Shown one piece after another: positions 8,196-17,946 of a DNA stretch of 61,849 bases. The translations under genes and the position numbers were made by a program. The notes beneath the pieces are model-generated. The model was given only the letters and a program-made list of their open reading frames with translations. It made no database searches and was not told where the DNA came from. Where the stretch lies: positions 1-61,849 of the forward strand of contig NZ_JAHQVB010000006.1 of the NCBI RefSeq assembly GCF_019052655.1, given 5' to 3'. Position 1 is the first letter of the stretch, and every line of letters begins with the position of its first letter. This DNA is from Holdemanella porci. Lineage in GTDB: Bacteria > Bacillota_I > Bacilli_A > Erysipelotrichales > Erysipelotrichaceae.

Positions 8196-9543
8196 AATCT
8201 AATTGATTCAATTGATTTTGATAATCATTGATTTGTGAATTCAATGAATCTACTTTTGATTGTGCATCTGTTACATCTGAATTTGCACTATCCAATTTCG
8301 TCTTCGCTGATTTTAACTTATTCTGTAAAGAAGAAGTATCCGAATTCTTTTGTGCAGCACTTAATGCCGTTTTTGCATCAGCCAAAGCCGATTTTGTTGT
8401 GTTTACATTATCAACCAATCCCTGATGTTCAGCATATAATTGCTGTAACTCTGTATATTGATCTTGCGTCAATTCGCTATTTGGAATTTGCTCCAATTCA
8501 CTGCGACGATTCTCACATACCTGTAGCGCACTTTGTGCATTATCGTAATCCGCTTGTGCACTAATTACAGCACTTTGAGCATCACTTACACTGCCACCTG
8601 CGGAATCAATCTGAGACTGTAATGAATCGACATCACTTTGAGCTGAAGACTGTGCATTCTGCGCATTTTCTAATTCTGATTGTGCACTCAACAACTGCTT
8701 TTTAAGATCATTGATTTTTTGTTTCAACTGCGCTTTCTTTTCAGCAATTTCAGTGTTGTTGTTGTCTTTTTTCGTACTTGTCTTCTTATTTGCACTCGCA
8801 AGTAATTCATTGAAAGTTTTACCGGTAACCTCTTCTAAAATTTCATCAATCTTCTCTCTTTGTTTACGCGTTAAACTGTTATATTTACTTTCAAAACCAA
8901 TAATTTTCTTTTGGTCACTTGAAGATAAATCATCATAGTTGTTTGCAAAATCTAATAATTCCTGGTAATTCTTCTTTTGAACCTCCGATGTTTTTTCATC
9001 AGAACTAGACAATCCACCAGTCATTAGTTTCATGCCACCAAATATCAATAATGAAACCAACAATACACCTACAACACCTAAGGCAACATACATTCCAGTT
9101 TTAGAATGGCTCTTTTTTGGTGCTGATTTCTTTTTGCTCGGCTCTTTTTTCTTGTTGATTACTTCTCTTTTTAATTGAGGACCCTTACCCTCCTCTAATA
9201 AAGACTGAATTTCATCATCATCAATCACAACAGTTTGATTTGTAGAATCTGCTTCCTGTTTTAAATCATCCGCATTCCACATTACTGTACGAGTTGCAGA
9301 AAGATCTTCTTTTGACTCATTTAAATCCTTTGATCCAACCACAAACGTATCTCCTAGTGAAGGTTCCTCTTTTTTTGCTTGAAACGGAATTTCCGGTTCA
9401 GGTTTATGTTTTTCTACTCGACTACGAGTTTGATTCTTTGTGAATTGATCCATTTTTTGTTCTAACGTATCTTCCTCGTTTGTTTGAAATGAATCTAATA
9501 ATTGAGAAATCTCATCATTCTCATTCTTTCTTTTCTTATCCAT
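8194..9543 (-). CDS. Single-pass membrane protein with extracellular coiled coil, MapZ-like
   Basis: A 449-residue protein with a cytosolic N-terminus, one membrane helix (about 151-174, preceded by a Lys/Ser-rich positive stretch) and an external C-terminus. The cytosolic part is acidic and carries three similar Thr sites: GDTFVVG, ATRTVMW and NQTVVIDDDEI (about 63-110). They resemble Ser/Thr-kinase target or FHA-binding sites. After the helix comes a compact helical region with paired LSSSDQKKI and LTRKQREKI motifs, as in the first extracellular domain of the mid-cell protein MapZ. Then follows a long Ala/Ser/Gln/Asp-rich coiled coil (about 260-449) with repeated AQS and DAQS units. Topology is directly inferable; the MapZ link is inference. 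It could equally be a general cell-surface or division-associated protein. Confidence 0.55.
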   Translation of the reverse strand: MDKKRKNENDEISQLLDSFQTNEEDTLEQKMDQFTKNQTRSRVEKHKPEPEIPFQAKKEEPSLGDTFVVGSKDLNESKEDLSATRTVMWNADDLKQEADSTNQTVVIDDDEIQSLLEEGKGPQLKREVINKKKEPSKKKSAPKKSHSKTGMYVALGVVGVLLVSLLIFGGMKLMTGGLSSSDEKTSEVQKKNYQELLDFANNYDDLSSSDQKKIIGFESKYNSLTRKQREKIDEILEEVTGKTFNELLASANKKTSTKKDNNNTEIAEKKAQLKQKINDLKKQLLSAQSELENAQNAQSSAQSDVDSLQSQIDSAGGSVSDAQSAVISAQADYDNAQSALQVCENRRSELEQIPNSELTQDQYTELQQLYAEHQGLVDNVNTTKSALADAKTALSAAQKNSDTSSLQNKLKSAKTKLDSANSDVTDAQSKVDSLNSQINDYQNQLNQLD

Positions 9544-9570
9544 AGCTTCTATCGCCCCTTTTAGAATATT

Positions 9571-10266
9571 TTACCAAAACCCCTTTGATTTGACCACTAT
9601 GTTTTCTTGATTTGCCAAAATCCAAAGTGGATGTGCCGCTAAAACAAACATGCAGTCCGGATGGATCAACTGCTTTGCGGCCAATAGTGTGCTTCCAGTT
9701 GTACAAACATCATCCACCAACAATATTTTCTTTTTAGGCAATGGATACAATTGTTTCAAACCCAATACATTCTTAATTTGTGATCTTTGCAATTTTGTTG
9801 CTGAAGACTGCTTTATATCCTTCTTTTTGTAGAAAGGAGAATGAACAAAAACATCTAACGACGAATACATATCAATAGCTGGTTCAAATCCCCTTTCCAT
9901 ACGTTTTGCATCACTACTGCATAAAGTACAGACACAATATTTTTTAAAGATCTTCTTTAAACATAAGTGTTCACACAAAAAAACATCTTTTAATACAACA
10001 TCCCTTTGTTCCTTATACTGAAAAAACAACCTCTCTAAAAACTCATCATACTCATAGAGAACATATAAAGGGATACCATCTATATTATAGACTTGTTTAT
10101 GTAGCTTGAAATTTTTTGAACAATCCGGACATATCAAAAGATCATTATAAAAGAAAATCTCAAAATTGCGAATTGCACTCATTTTTTTGTGGCAACATAA
10201 ACAGTATCGTTCATCTTCGTAATTTGACTCACACAATCTTTGATAGATTCGCTTGAAGCTTGACAT
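9571..10266 (-). CDS. comFC: ComF family phosphoribosyltransferase-like protein
   Basis: About 231 residues. An N-terminal zinc-ribbon pair (CLCC and CPDC, about residues 20-55) precedes a type I PRTase fold with the PRPP loop ILLVDDVCTTGSTL near the C-terminus. This is the layout of ComFC/GntX, a DNA-uptake-associated protein encoded behind ComFA. The start is set at MSSFKRIYQ (10266); an ATG at 10272 is possible. Either overlaps the comFA 3' end by about 90 bases, unusually long. The ComFC frame is intact even though comFA is broken. Confidence 0.85.
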   Translation of the reverse strand: MSSFKRIYQRLCESNYEDERYCLCCHKKMSAIRNFEIFFYNDLLICPDCSKNFKLHKQVYNIDGIPLYVLYEYDEFLERLFFQYKEQRDVVLKDVFLCEHLCLKKIFKKYCVCTLCSSDAKRMERGFEPAIDMYSSLDVFVHSPFYKKKDIKQSSATKLQRSQIKNVLGLKQLYPLPKKKILLVDDVCTTGSTLLAAKQLIHPDCMFVLAAHPLWILANQENIVVKSKGFW

Positions 10267-11346
10267 AAACACACACCCTTTCCCTCTGGATCTTTAAAAC
10301 TTCGTCCCACACGTCCAAAAATCTGAATAAGACTGGCCGTGGTAAAGACTGAATGATCTCCTTTAAAAACAACAACTTGAACGCTTGGAATCGTGATTCC
10401 TCTTTCTAATAGTGTGGTACAAACTAGTGCACTCAATTCTTTATTGCGAAAACAATCTAAAATTTCATCTTTATTTTGTGTAGAAGAATGAATAAAATCT
10501 GTCTTCACAAACACATTAAGAATCAGCTTCATCCACTTTCCATCTTTTTTTCGAGGGACAAAAACTAATGTTTGTTTTCCCTCTTTTTGGAATTTTATGC
10601 ACAAATAAATTACAATCCATACTTGAATTAAAATAGATACCTGTATCACTTTAGGCACAATCAACGGGTGTTTATGTGGCCTTTCAAACAAACACACAAG
10701 CTCTATTTTATTTTGTTTCACAAGTTCCATACTCTCTTTGTCTGGTGTTGCACTCAACATTAGTTTTTGTCCAATACACGCCTGATTAGCTATGGCCTGA
10801 AGCACTTCGTTGCCCACAAAAGGAAAGGCATCTAACTCATCTAAAATTAATAAATCAAAGGCATATGGATAACGATACAACTGGTGTGTAGTACATACAA
10901 TAAGGTCTGCATCTGTAACTTGGGTATATCCTTGAGCCACTTCACATACACTTAATTCAGGAAACGCTATCCGCAAACGATTTGCGATTTCAAGAACAAC
11001 CTGTCTTCGACTGATTGCAAACCCTACTTTCTTTCCTTGTGCTAAATATCCACAGATACTTTCAAAACAAATTTCTGTTTTGCCTGGCACCTGTACTGGC
11101 GTAAAGTATTACGTCTTTTCCTTTACTTAAATGTTGATATACTTCGTGACTTGCACATTTTTGCGAAGCAGTGAGTTCATAATCAAGTTTAGGTTTACCC
11201 TTCCACGTTCTATGCTTCAATTTAACCGGATTTATTTTTTCATTAACCTCCAACCTAGAAAAATCAATGCATTTACGACAATAATAAACTCCATGATCAT
11301 ACGCAAATAATTTAGGATCTTCATTTTGACATCGATTACACTTCAT
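10179..11346 (-). pseudogene. comFA: ComFA DEAD/DEAH-box helicase, frameshifted in Walker A
   Basis: Two frames together make one ComFA, the ATPase driving ssDNA uptake during transformation. The first (11346 to about 11080) has an N-terminal zinc finger (CNRC, CRKC) and runs to ILYASTGA. The second (from about 11090 to 10179) resumes with GKTEICFESICGYLAQGKK and continues through the LDELDAFPF box, LMLSATPD, LVFVPRKK and the helicase C-terminal QIFGRVGRS. One extra base in GGTGCCAGGCAAAACA, at about 11079-11087, shifts the frame exactly in the P-loop; its removal would restore TGAGKT. Both remaining frames look well conserved, so the event is recent, a slippage site or a sequencing error. 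As written, no active ATPase is made. Confidence 0.85.
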
Positions 11347-11360
11347 ATACTCTTATACGA

Positions 11361-11385
11361 AAAAAAAGCGCAAATTTTTGCACTT
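11361..11385 (-). terminator. Terminator after the aminotransferase gene
   Basis: Minus strand: AAGTGCAAA and TTTGCGCTT pair over 9 positions (one G-U), then eight Us. It overlaps the aminotransferase stop and precedes comFA. Confidence 0.85.
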
Positions 11386-12551
11386 TACTTAAAAATTTCA
11401 GATTTTTTTATTCTTTCTGCCGCTTTTTGGATATCCTCAATATCTTGAACAAGAGCTAAACGCACATATCTAGTACCATGAACGCCAAAAGCCTGGCCAG
11501 GTGTAACGACAACACCTGTTTTTTCCATCAAATCTTTTGTGAAGGCATATGAATCTTCATATTGATCTGGAATTCTTGCCCATACGAACATTGTTGCAGG
11601 ACTCTTATCAATATGCCATCCTACTTCATTAAATGCTTCACATATAGCATCTCTTCGATCTTGATAAGCCTGACAAGTTGAGTGAATGCTTGCGCCTCCA
11701 TGTCTTAGTGCTTCAATACCTGCATATTGTATAGGTAAGAAGATTCCATAATCCATATTTGATTTAAGGGTATTATAACAATCAATCACTTCTTTATTAC
11801 CAACACACACACCAAGTCTTGCACCAGCCATTCCATATGTTTTCGAGAAAGAATTTAATTCAATTCCTATTTCTTTAGCTCCTTCAAAAGATAAGAAACT
11901 CTTTCCAACTTTACCATCGAATACAAGTTCACTATATGCATTATCATGTAAAACTACAATATCATATTTCTTTGCAAACTGAATCAACTCTTCATAGAAT
12001 GAATCTGGTGCTATAGCACAAGTTGGATTGTTTGGATAAGATACAATCATAATCTTCGCTTTTTTCGCAATTTCTTCATCAATTTGATCCAATTGAATGA
12101 CATAGTTATTCTCTTGCAACAAAGGCATATATTCAACTTTAGCCCCTGCAATCTTTGGCCCATCACTAAAAATTGGGTAATAAGGGTCAGGCACCAATAC
12201 AATATCACCTGGATCACACATAGCTAAAAACAATGTGCTTAAAGCTTCTTGAGATCCTTGTAGACAGATCATTTCATCATATGTTAGCTCTACATTATAA
12301 CGGTTCTTATACCAATCGTGGATTGCTGATTTCATTTCAGGTAATTCATTGATCGCATACTTATAGTTTTCTGGAACCATAATTGATTCTTGCAGTACCT
12401 TCATAATGGATGGTTCAGGCGCAATATTTGGCGATCCAACTGAAAAATCAATTGTTTCATTTCCTGTTCTTTGTGTATAATCCAGCTTCATATTTTTCAA
12501 TTCTGTAAATATAGAAGATTGAAATACATCCATTCTTTTAGCTCTTTTCAC
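11385..12551 (-). CDS. Class I/II pyridoxal-phosphate aminotransferase
   Basis: 388 residues from the GTG at 12551, chosen because GAGGTG lies 8 bases upstream and the family-like sequence begins just after it (VKRAKRMDVFQSSIF). The ORF extends further upstream without homology. Fold-type I motifs: GSQEALSTLF for cofactor phosphate, SYPNNPTCAIA with the substrate/PLP Asn, HDNAYSELVF, and the Schiff-base lysine in LNSFSKTYGMAGARLG (about residues 230-245). Closest in style to LL-diaminopimelate/aspartate aminotransferases of low-GC Gram-positives. The amino-acid substrate cannot be fixed. It appears to be monocistronic with a strong terminator. Confidence 0.87.
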   Translation of the reverse strand: MKRAKRMDVFQSSIFTELKNMKLDYTQRTGNETIDFSVGSPNIAPEPSIMKVLQESIMVPENYKYAINELPEMKSAIHDWYKNRYNVELTYDEMICLQGSQEALSTLFLAMCDPGDIVLVPDPYYPIFSDGPKIAGAKVEYMPLLQENNYVIQLDQIDEEIAKKAKIMIVSYPNNPTCAIAPDSFYEELIQFAKKYDIVVLHDNAYSELVFDGKVGKSFLSFEGAKEIGIELNSFSKTYGMAGARLGVCVGNKEVIDCYNTLKSNMDYGIFLPIQYAGIEALRHGGASIHSTCQAYQDRRDAICEAFNEVGWHIDKSPATMFVWARIPDQYEDSYAFTKDLMEKTGVVVTPGQAFGVHGTRYVRLALVQDIEDIQKAAERIKKSEIFK

Positions 12552-12728
12552 TTTAATACACCTCACTATTTTTAATTTATTTTCTTTATTATAAACGTAG
12601 CAATAGAAGTTTTCAAATACCACAGTTATTCTCGTGTAAATTTGATAATTTTAATATAACCGAGCAAGCTTGAAACGTCTATTTTAAAGTATATTTAATT
12701 TTTAATAACGATTTTTTTATAACCAAAA

Positions 12729-12758
12729 TAAAAAAAACAGTGCCATTTCTGACACTGT
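12729..12758 (-). terminator. Terminator of rpmE
   Basis: Minus strand ACAGTGTCA and TGGCACTGT form a 9-bp stem (one G-U) with a GAAA loop, followed by seven Us. Confidence 0.85.
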
Positions 12759-12768
12759 CATTATATTA

Positions 12769-12978
12769 CTACTTCAAACCATATTTCTTGTTAAATTTCT
12801 CAATACGTCCCTGAGCAGCAGCGAAACGTTGACGACCTGTGAAGAATGGGTGGCAGTTACTGCAAGTATCTACACGTAATTCATCACCTTTGATTGTACT
12901 ACCTGTTTCGAATTCTGCACCACAAGATGTACAGATACATTTAACTTTATGATAATTAGGATGAATTCCTTGTTTCAT
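12769..12978 (-). CDS. rpmE: Large ribosomal subunit protein bL31 (zinc form)
   Basis: A 69-residue protein beginning [20 protein letters not shown], with the four Cys zinc ribbon (CICTSC and CSNC) of type A L31. The body has the usual [10 protein letters not shown] motif and ends GLK. A good RBS (GAAGGAGG) precedes it. It has its own promoter and terminator. The zinc-binding version implies this copy is used when zinc is sufficient. Confidence 0.97.
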   Translation of the reverse strand: MKQGIHPNYHKVKCICTSCGAEFETGSTIKGDELRVDTCSNCHPFFTGRQRFAAAQGRIEKFNKKYGLK

Positions 12979-13034
12979 ATTGATGTATCCTCCTTCCGCC
13001 TTAAGTCATATTGACCCAAAGTAAGTGCTATACA

Positions 13035-13063
13035 ATTATAGCAAGCCTTTTTTCAAATCGCAA
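13035..13063 (-). promoter_or_regulatory. Sigma-A-type promoter of rpmE
   Basis: Minus strand TTGCGA (13058-13063), 17 bases, TATAAT (13035-13040). The leader to the ATG is about 50 bases. Confidence 0.75.
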
Positions 13064-13072
13064 GATGTTTTT

Positions 13073-14767
13073 TTAAAATTGTGAATCGTCTGCTTTTTCA
13101 AACCATTCGCGAACCAATTGAACAGTATCTTTTAAGCATCCTGATTCAAAAGGAACCTTTAATCCTGCTTCTTTTACAATTTTTCTGAATGGCAATGTTC
13201 CACCAATCTTACAAATGTGTTTGTAATCTTCAAAAGCCTTTTCATCATTCTTTTGAATACGAGCCCAGAACTGCAACGCGCATACTTGAGCTAATGTGTA
13301 ATCAATATAATAGAATGGATCCATGAAAATGTGAAGCTGGCGCATCCACCATCCACCTTTTTCTAGAATATCAATACCTTCATAGTTTTTATGAGGCAAG
13401 TATTGTTTTTCCAACTTTCTCCAAGTAGCCAATCTTTCTTCACAAGACATTTCTGGTTTTTCATATACTTCATGCTGGAAGTGATCTACTAAAACTCCAT
13501 AAGGTAAGAACTTAACAGCTCCTGACAAATGATTGAAATAATATTTATCTACATCTTCTTCAAAGAAAGATTTCATCCATGGATATGTAAAGAATTCCAT
13601 AGACATAGAGTGGATTTCACAAGATTCATAAGTAGGCCATACACAATCGATTGGGAAAATATCCTTACTTGAATACACTTGGAAAGCATGTCCTGCTTCA
13701 TGTGTTAGTACTTCAGCATCATGGCTAGTCTGATTAAAGTTTGCGAAGATAAATGGAGATTGATAATTTGGAATGAATGTACAATATCCACCAGCTGCTT
13801 TACCAGGCTTTGAATCTAGATCTAATAATTCTCTTTCTGTCATAAATTCAAAGAATTCACCTGTTTTAGGATCTAGTTCTTGATACATCTTTAATGCACG
13901 TTTAACTAACTCTTCACGAATATATTTAGGGGCTGGATTTCCTGAAGTGAATTCAAACTTTTCATCCCAAGCATGCAAAGTATCATAACCCAAACGTTTT
14001 TGTTGACGAGCATACAACTCATTATCTAAAGGAACAACATCTTCTAATACTTGTTTACGATAGTTTTCTACATCATTTTTATTGTAGTCAAAACGCATCA
14101 TGCGATAGTAACCAAGTTCAATATAGTTTTCATATCCTAATTTTTTAGCCATACGCGTACGCACTTGCACTAATTGATCATAAACTTCACCGATTTCTTT
14201 AGCATGTTCGTCATACCATCCCCAATAGGCTTGCATTGCACGTTTACGAGTATCTCTATCTTTATCATTTGTCTTTACTTCTAAAGCAGCAAGAGTATAT
14301 GTTTCACCATCAAACTCAATTTGTGCACTCGCAATGATTGCTTGGTATTTAGAAGCTAATTTATTTTCTTCTTGCATTTCAGGAATGATAATTGGATCAA
14401 ATGATTTTTCTTCCATTTCTCTTTGTAAGAAATATGTTTCCGGTACTTCTTTCTTTAATTCAGATACAAAAGAACTTTCCATTACAGCCTTATTACAATT
14501 CACAATATCTTCCTTTAATACTGGAAGCATTTCATTTAAAAAGTCATTTTCTTTTGTATAATATTCATCTCTTGTATCTACTGTATGACGCACTTCAACA
14601 AGAGTCTGATTAGTATTGATATATTTATTTACGTCATTCAATTCAATAAACGCATTTTTAAAATCATCATAAGAAGCTGCATTCTGTAATTTTGTACAAA
14701 TCGCCTTTAATTGTGCCTGCAAAGCTTCAATATCCATATGTTCATATTTATAATCTGTAAATTTCAT
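13073..14767 (-). CDS. pepF: M3 family oligoendopeptidase F
   Basis: A 564-residue cytosolic zinc metallopeptidase of the thimet/PepF type. The HExxH site is HEAGHAF (about residues 356-362), with the downstream Glu in TYESCEIHSMSMEFF (about 380-394). It cleaves short peptides internally. It lies last in the oligopeptide permease operon, so imported peptides are probably its substrates. A terminator hairpin separates it from the preceding small gene, so read-through or a separate promoter is expected. Full length for the subgroup of about 560 residues. Confidence 0.93.
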   Translation of the reverse strand: MKFTDYKYEHMDIEALQAQLKAICTKLQNAASYDDFKNAFIELNDVNKYINTNQTLVEVRHTVDTRDEYYTKENDFLNEMLPVLKEDIVNCNKAVMESSFVSELKKEVPETYFLQREMEEKSFDPIIIPEMQEENKLASKYQAIIASAQIEFDGETYTLAALEVKTNDKDRDTRKRAMQAYWGWYDEHAKEIGEVYDQLVQVRTRMAKKLGYENYIELGYYRMMRFDYNKNDVENYRKQVLEDVVPLDNELYARQQKRLGYDTLHAWDEKFEFTSGNPAPKYIREELVKRALKMYQELDPKTGEFFEFMTERELLDLDSKPGKAAGGYCTFIPNYQSPFIFANFNQTSHDAEVLTHEAGHAFQVYSSKDIFPIDCVWPTYESCEIHSMSMEFFTYPWMKSFFEEDVDKYYFNHLSGAVKFLPYGVLVDHFQHEVYEKPEMSCEERLATWRKLEKQYLPHKNYEGIDILEKGGWWMRQLHIFMDPFYYIDYTLAQVCALQFWARIQKNDEKAFEDYKHICKIGGTLPFRKIVKEAGLKVPFESGCLKDTVQLVREWFEKADDSQF

Positions 14768-14778
14768 ATCTTTCTCCT

Positions 14779-14806
14779 AAAAAAATAGAGAAGCCGAAAG
14801 CTTCTC
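14779..14806 (-). terminator. Terminator between the opp operon and pepF
   Basis: Minus strand GAGAAGC/GCTTCTC 7-bp stem (14800-14806 with 14788-14794) followed by TATTTTTTT. It would reduce transcription into pepF, whose start lies just 3' of it. Confidence 0.8.
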
Positions 14807-14809
14807 GTA

Positions 14810-15001
14810 TTATGCAAAGATGGCATTCCAACCAAAAATTAATAGCGCTAAAATAACAATGGCACCTAATAAAATTGGCCAGAATGTACTACTAGCTGCA
14901 ATTAATAAGGCTAGAAAATCCCCTTTTTCAAGACGATCTTCTTTACCTTTTTGTTTATCTTTTTTTTCTAACATCTCACGCATAGATGGGCGCTTAGACA
15001 T
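14810..15001 (-). CDS. 63-residue membrane protein at the end of the opp operon
   Basis: A highly charged N-terminus ([28 protein letters not shown], residues 1-28) is followed by a long hydrophobic stretch (about 29-62, possibly one long or two short helices). Its start overlaps the oppF stop by one base, so translation is coupled and it is almost certainly expressed with the permease. I know no functional assignment. An accessory or stabilising role for the transporter is only a guess. It has its own terminator immediately after the stop. Confidence 0.7.
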   Translation of the reverse strand: MSKRPSMREMLEKKDKQKGKEDRLEKGDFLALLIAASSTFWPILLGAIVILALLIFGWNAIFA

Positions 15002-15984
15002 TAGAATTCACCTCCAAAGTGACACTTAACAAAGTGATTTGGCTTAACCTCTTTTGTTGCTGGTTCTTGTTCACGACAAATGTCTTTCGCAAATGGGCAA
15101 CGAGGGTTGAATTTACATCCCTTAGGAATGTTTACGTTACTTGGAATTTCACCTTGAATCACTTGCATTTCTTTACGTTTTGTAGGGTCTGGTAAAGGAA
15201 TTGCACCAATCAACGCTCTTGTATAAGGGTGTTGAGGGTTAGAGTATATTTCATTCTTATCTGCAAGTTCCATCATACTACCTAAATACATTACACCTAC
15301 ACGGTCAGAAATATGTTTTACAACTGACAAGTCGTGTGAAATGAAGATATAAGAAATGTTCTTTTCTTCTTGCATATCTTTCATTAAGTTGATGATTTGT
15401 GATTGGATAGAAACGTCCAATGCACTTACTGGTTCATCACAAATAATGAAGCTTGGATCTAATGCTAAAGAACGTGCGATACCAATACGTTGTCTTTGTC
15501 CACCTGAGAATTGGTGAGGATAACGATAGCAATAGTAGCTTGGCAAACCACAACGGTCCATTAGGTTTTTAACATATGCATCTAGTTCTGGACCTCGTTT
15601 GAATTTTCCGTGAGCAATCAATGGTTCAGCCAAAATATTGAATACAGTCATACGTGGATTCAATGAAGAATATGGATCCTGGAAGATAAACTGCATTTCT
15701 TCACGTAAAGCACGCATTTCTTTACGAGATTTCTTCGCTACATCTTCACCTTCGAAGATTACCTCTCCGCTTGTTGGTTCATAAAGACGAATGATTGTAC
15801 GACCTAAAGTAGATTTACCACATCCTGATTCACCTACTAGACCTAATGTTTCACCTTCGTATAAGTCGAAAGTAATATCATCTACGGCCTTAACACATGG
15901 ATCACCATCTTTATATTTTCCTTTTTTTAGAGGGAAGTATTTTTTTAAGTGTTTTACTTCAAGAATTTTTCTTTTTTCTGCCAT
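15001..15984 (-). CDS. oppF: Oligopeptide ABC transporter ATP-binding protein OppF
   Basis: A 327-residue ABC ATPase: Walker [12 protein letters not shown], signature [16 protein letters not shown], Walker [14 protein letters not shown]-loop ISHDLSVV. The C-terminal oligopeptide-transporter extension ends with the Cys cluster region [20 protein letters not shown], typical of OppD/OppF with a 4Fe-4S-like motif. It follows oppD by two bases. With OppD it powers uptake through OppBC. Confidence 0.94.
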   Translation of the reverse strand: MAEKRKILEVKHLKKYFPLKKGKYKDGDPCVKAVDDITFDLYEGETLGLVGESGCGKSTLGRTIIRLYEPTSGEVIFEGEDVAKKSRKEMRALREEMQFIFQDPYSSLNPRMTVFNILAEPLIAHGKFKRGPELDAYVKNLMDRCGLPSYYCYRYPHQFSGGQRQRIGIARSLALDPSFIICDEPVSALDVSIQSQIINLMKDMQEEKNISYIFISHDLSVVKHISDRVGVMYLGSMMELADKNEIYSNPQHPYTRALIGAIPLPDPTKRKEMQVIQGEIPSNVNIPKGCKFNPRCPFAKDICREQEPATKEVKPNHFVKCHFGGEF

Positions 15985-15986
15985 GA

Positions 15987-17006
15987 CTATCCCTCCTGTT
16001 TCATTTCTTCTTCAACTTTGAAGCACCATACGTGGTGACGTGATTTAACTTTTGTATCTACTGGTTGACCTTCTTTACAACGATCTGTTACATATGGACA
16101 ACGATCTGCAAAGTAGCATCCTTTTGGTAAATACAATGGGTTAGGTACACTACCTTCAATTGTATTTAATCGTTTTCCTTCTTCTGCTAATGAAGGCATT
16201 GAATTCATTAATCCAATTGTATATGGGTGTTTAGGGTTGTTGAACAATTCTTCTACTGGAGCTGTTTCAACAACTTTACCTGCATACATAACGTTAACGT
16301 TATCAGCAACCTGAGCAACTACACCTAAGTCGTGTGTGATCAACATGATAGATGTACCTGTTTCATTCTTTAATCTGTTCATTAAAGAAAGAATCTGAGC
16401 CTGAATTGTAACATCTAGAGCTGTTGTAGGTTCATCGGCAATCAATAATTTTGGATGACAAGATAAAGCCATCGCAATCATAACACGCTGACACATACCA
16501 CCTGATAATTGGAATGGATAGTTATCAACAACTTTTTCTGGACGAGAAATACCAACCTCTGCCAACAAATCAATTGCGCGTTGTTTAGCTTCTTCTTTAG
16601 AAACTTCTTCGTGCGTCAAAATGTTTTCCATAATCTGATCCCCAACTGTAATAACTGGGTTCAAACTTGACATTGGTTCCTGGAAAATCATAGAGATTTC
16701 GTTACCACGAATGTGACGAATTTGTTCATCTGTAGCTGTAGCTAAGTTTAAACCATCTTCATCACGGTCCACATTTCCCATATATACGATTTTTGATCCA
16801 GGCATAATTTCTCCTGGTTCACTTACTAAGCCTAAAATAGACATGGCAGTTACTGATTTACCACAACCTGATTCACCTACAATCGCAAGTGTTTCATTTT
16901 CATACATTGTAAAGTGGTTTCCATCAACTGCTTTTGAATCACCTTTTTTTGTATGGAAGTATACACGAAGGTCTTCCACTTTAATTACTTTTTTATTTAC
17001 AGACAT
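15987..17006 (-). CDS. oppD: Oligopeptide ABC transporter ATP-binding protein OppD
   Basis: A 339-residue ABC ATPase with Walker [12 protein letters not shown], signature [15 protein letters not shown] (note GGM in place of GGQ, common in OppD), Walker [13 protein letters not shown], and the C-terminal [14 protein letters not shown] cysteine motif. It is in the opp operon after oppC with an RBS (AAGGAGG). Together with OppF it forms the heterodimeric ATPase. Confidence 0.94.
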   Translation of the reverse strand: MSVNKKVIKVEDLRVYFHTKKGDSKAVDGNHFTMYENETLAIVGESGCGKSVTAMSILGLVSEPGEIMPGSKIVYMGNVDRDEDGLNLATATDEQIRHIRGNEISMIFQEPMSSLNPVITVGDQIMENILTHEEVSKEEAKQRAIDLLAEVGISRPEKVVDNYPFQLSGGMCQRVMIAMALSCHPKLLIADEPTTALDVTIQAQILSLMNRLKNETGTSIMLITHDLGVVAQVADNVNVMYAGKVVETAPVEELFNNPKHPYTIGLMNSMPSLAEEGKRLNTIEGSVPNPLYLPKGCYFADRCPYVTDRCKEGQPVDTKVKSRHHVWCFKVEEEMKQEG

Positions 17007-17021
17007 TGTGTATCCTCCTTA

Positions 17022-17933
17022 CTACTGTAATTCTTTAGGGTCGAATGCATCACGCAATCCTTCACCAATCAAGTTGATTGAGATTACAGTTAACAAACAC
17101 ATTAAACCTGCAGGCATCCATTCCCAAGGATAGTTTTGGAACACGTAAGAATCACGCGCTAAGTTCATTAAGTTACCCCAAGAAGGAGTTGGTGCAGTCA
17201 CACCCATACCTAAGAATGATAAACCAGCCTCAGTCAAAATAGCACTTGCCATTTGTAGTGTAGCATTTACGATTACTAAAGAAATAACGTTTGGAAGTAA
17301 GTGTTTAAAGATTTTTGAGAAATCTGAAATACCCAAAGCTTCACAAGCTTGCATAAATTCTTGTTCACGCAAAGTCAAAATCTGTCCACGAACCAAACGT
17401 GCTAGTCCTGGCCATGATAACAAACCAATTAATAATGATACAGTATACATTTTTTGACTTTGTGGAACCCACAACATAGTTGAGGCAACCGCAATAATCA
17501 TTGGTGTAAATGGCAATGAATAAACGATTTCTGCAAAACGCATTAATACGTTATCTAATTTTCCACCATAATATCCTGAAATGCCACCAATTGTACATCC
17601 TAAGATGACAGTAATAACAGCAGCAATAATACCAACCATGATAGAGATTCGTCCACCTAAGAATAAACGGAATAAGCAGTCACGACCTTGTTTATCTGTA
17701 CCTAATAAGTGTTCTCCTCCTGGAGCTAAATTAGGATTTGATAAATCATAGTCATTAACGCTATATCCAAGCATTGGTGGTATAACAATAACAGCAACAA
17801 CAATTAATACAAAAATAATCAAACCAGCCATGGCAACACGGTTTTGTTTGAACTTACGCCATGCTATGGTCCAAGGACCTATAGATTCGATTTTTTCGCC
17901 AGATTCTAATACTACAGCATTTTTTTTAGCCAT
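17022..17933 (-). CDS. oppC: Oligopeptide ABC transporter permease OppC
   Basis: 303 residues. A cytosolic N-terminus with WRKFKQNRVAMAGLIIF leads into about six membrane helices. The EAA coupling loop is EACEALGISDFSKIFKHLLPN (about 205-225), followed by ILTEAGLSFLGMGV and PSWGNL, all typical of OppC/DppC. It lies 13 bases after oppB. Confidence 0.93.
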   Translation of the reverse strand: MAKKNAVVLESGEKIESIGPWTIAWRKFKQNRVAMAGLIIFVLIVVAVIVIPPMLGYSVNDYDLSNPNLAPGGEHLLGTDKQGRDCLFRLFLGGRISIMVGIIAAVITVILGCTIGGISGYYGGKLDNVLMRFAEIVYSLPFTPMIIAVASTMLWVPQSQKMYTVSLLIGLLSWPGLARLVRGQILTLREQEFMQACEALGISDFSKIFKHLLPNVISLVIVNATLQMASAILTEAGLSFLGMGVTAPTPSWGNLMNLARDSYVFQNYPWEWMPAGLMCLLTVISINLIGEGLRDAFDPKELQ

Positions 17934-17946
17934 CTATAGTTCCCTC

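Noticed and set aside
8228..8938. Plus-strand frames opposite the MapZ-like coiled coil
   Set aside because: They are by-products of the repetitive Gln/Ser/Ala codons on the minus strand.
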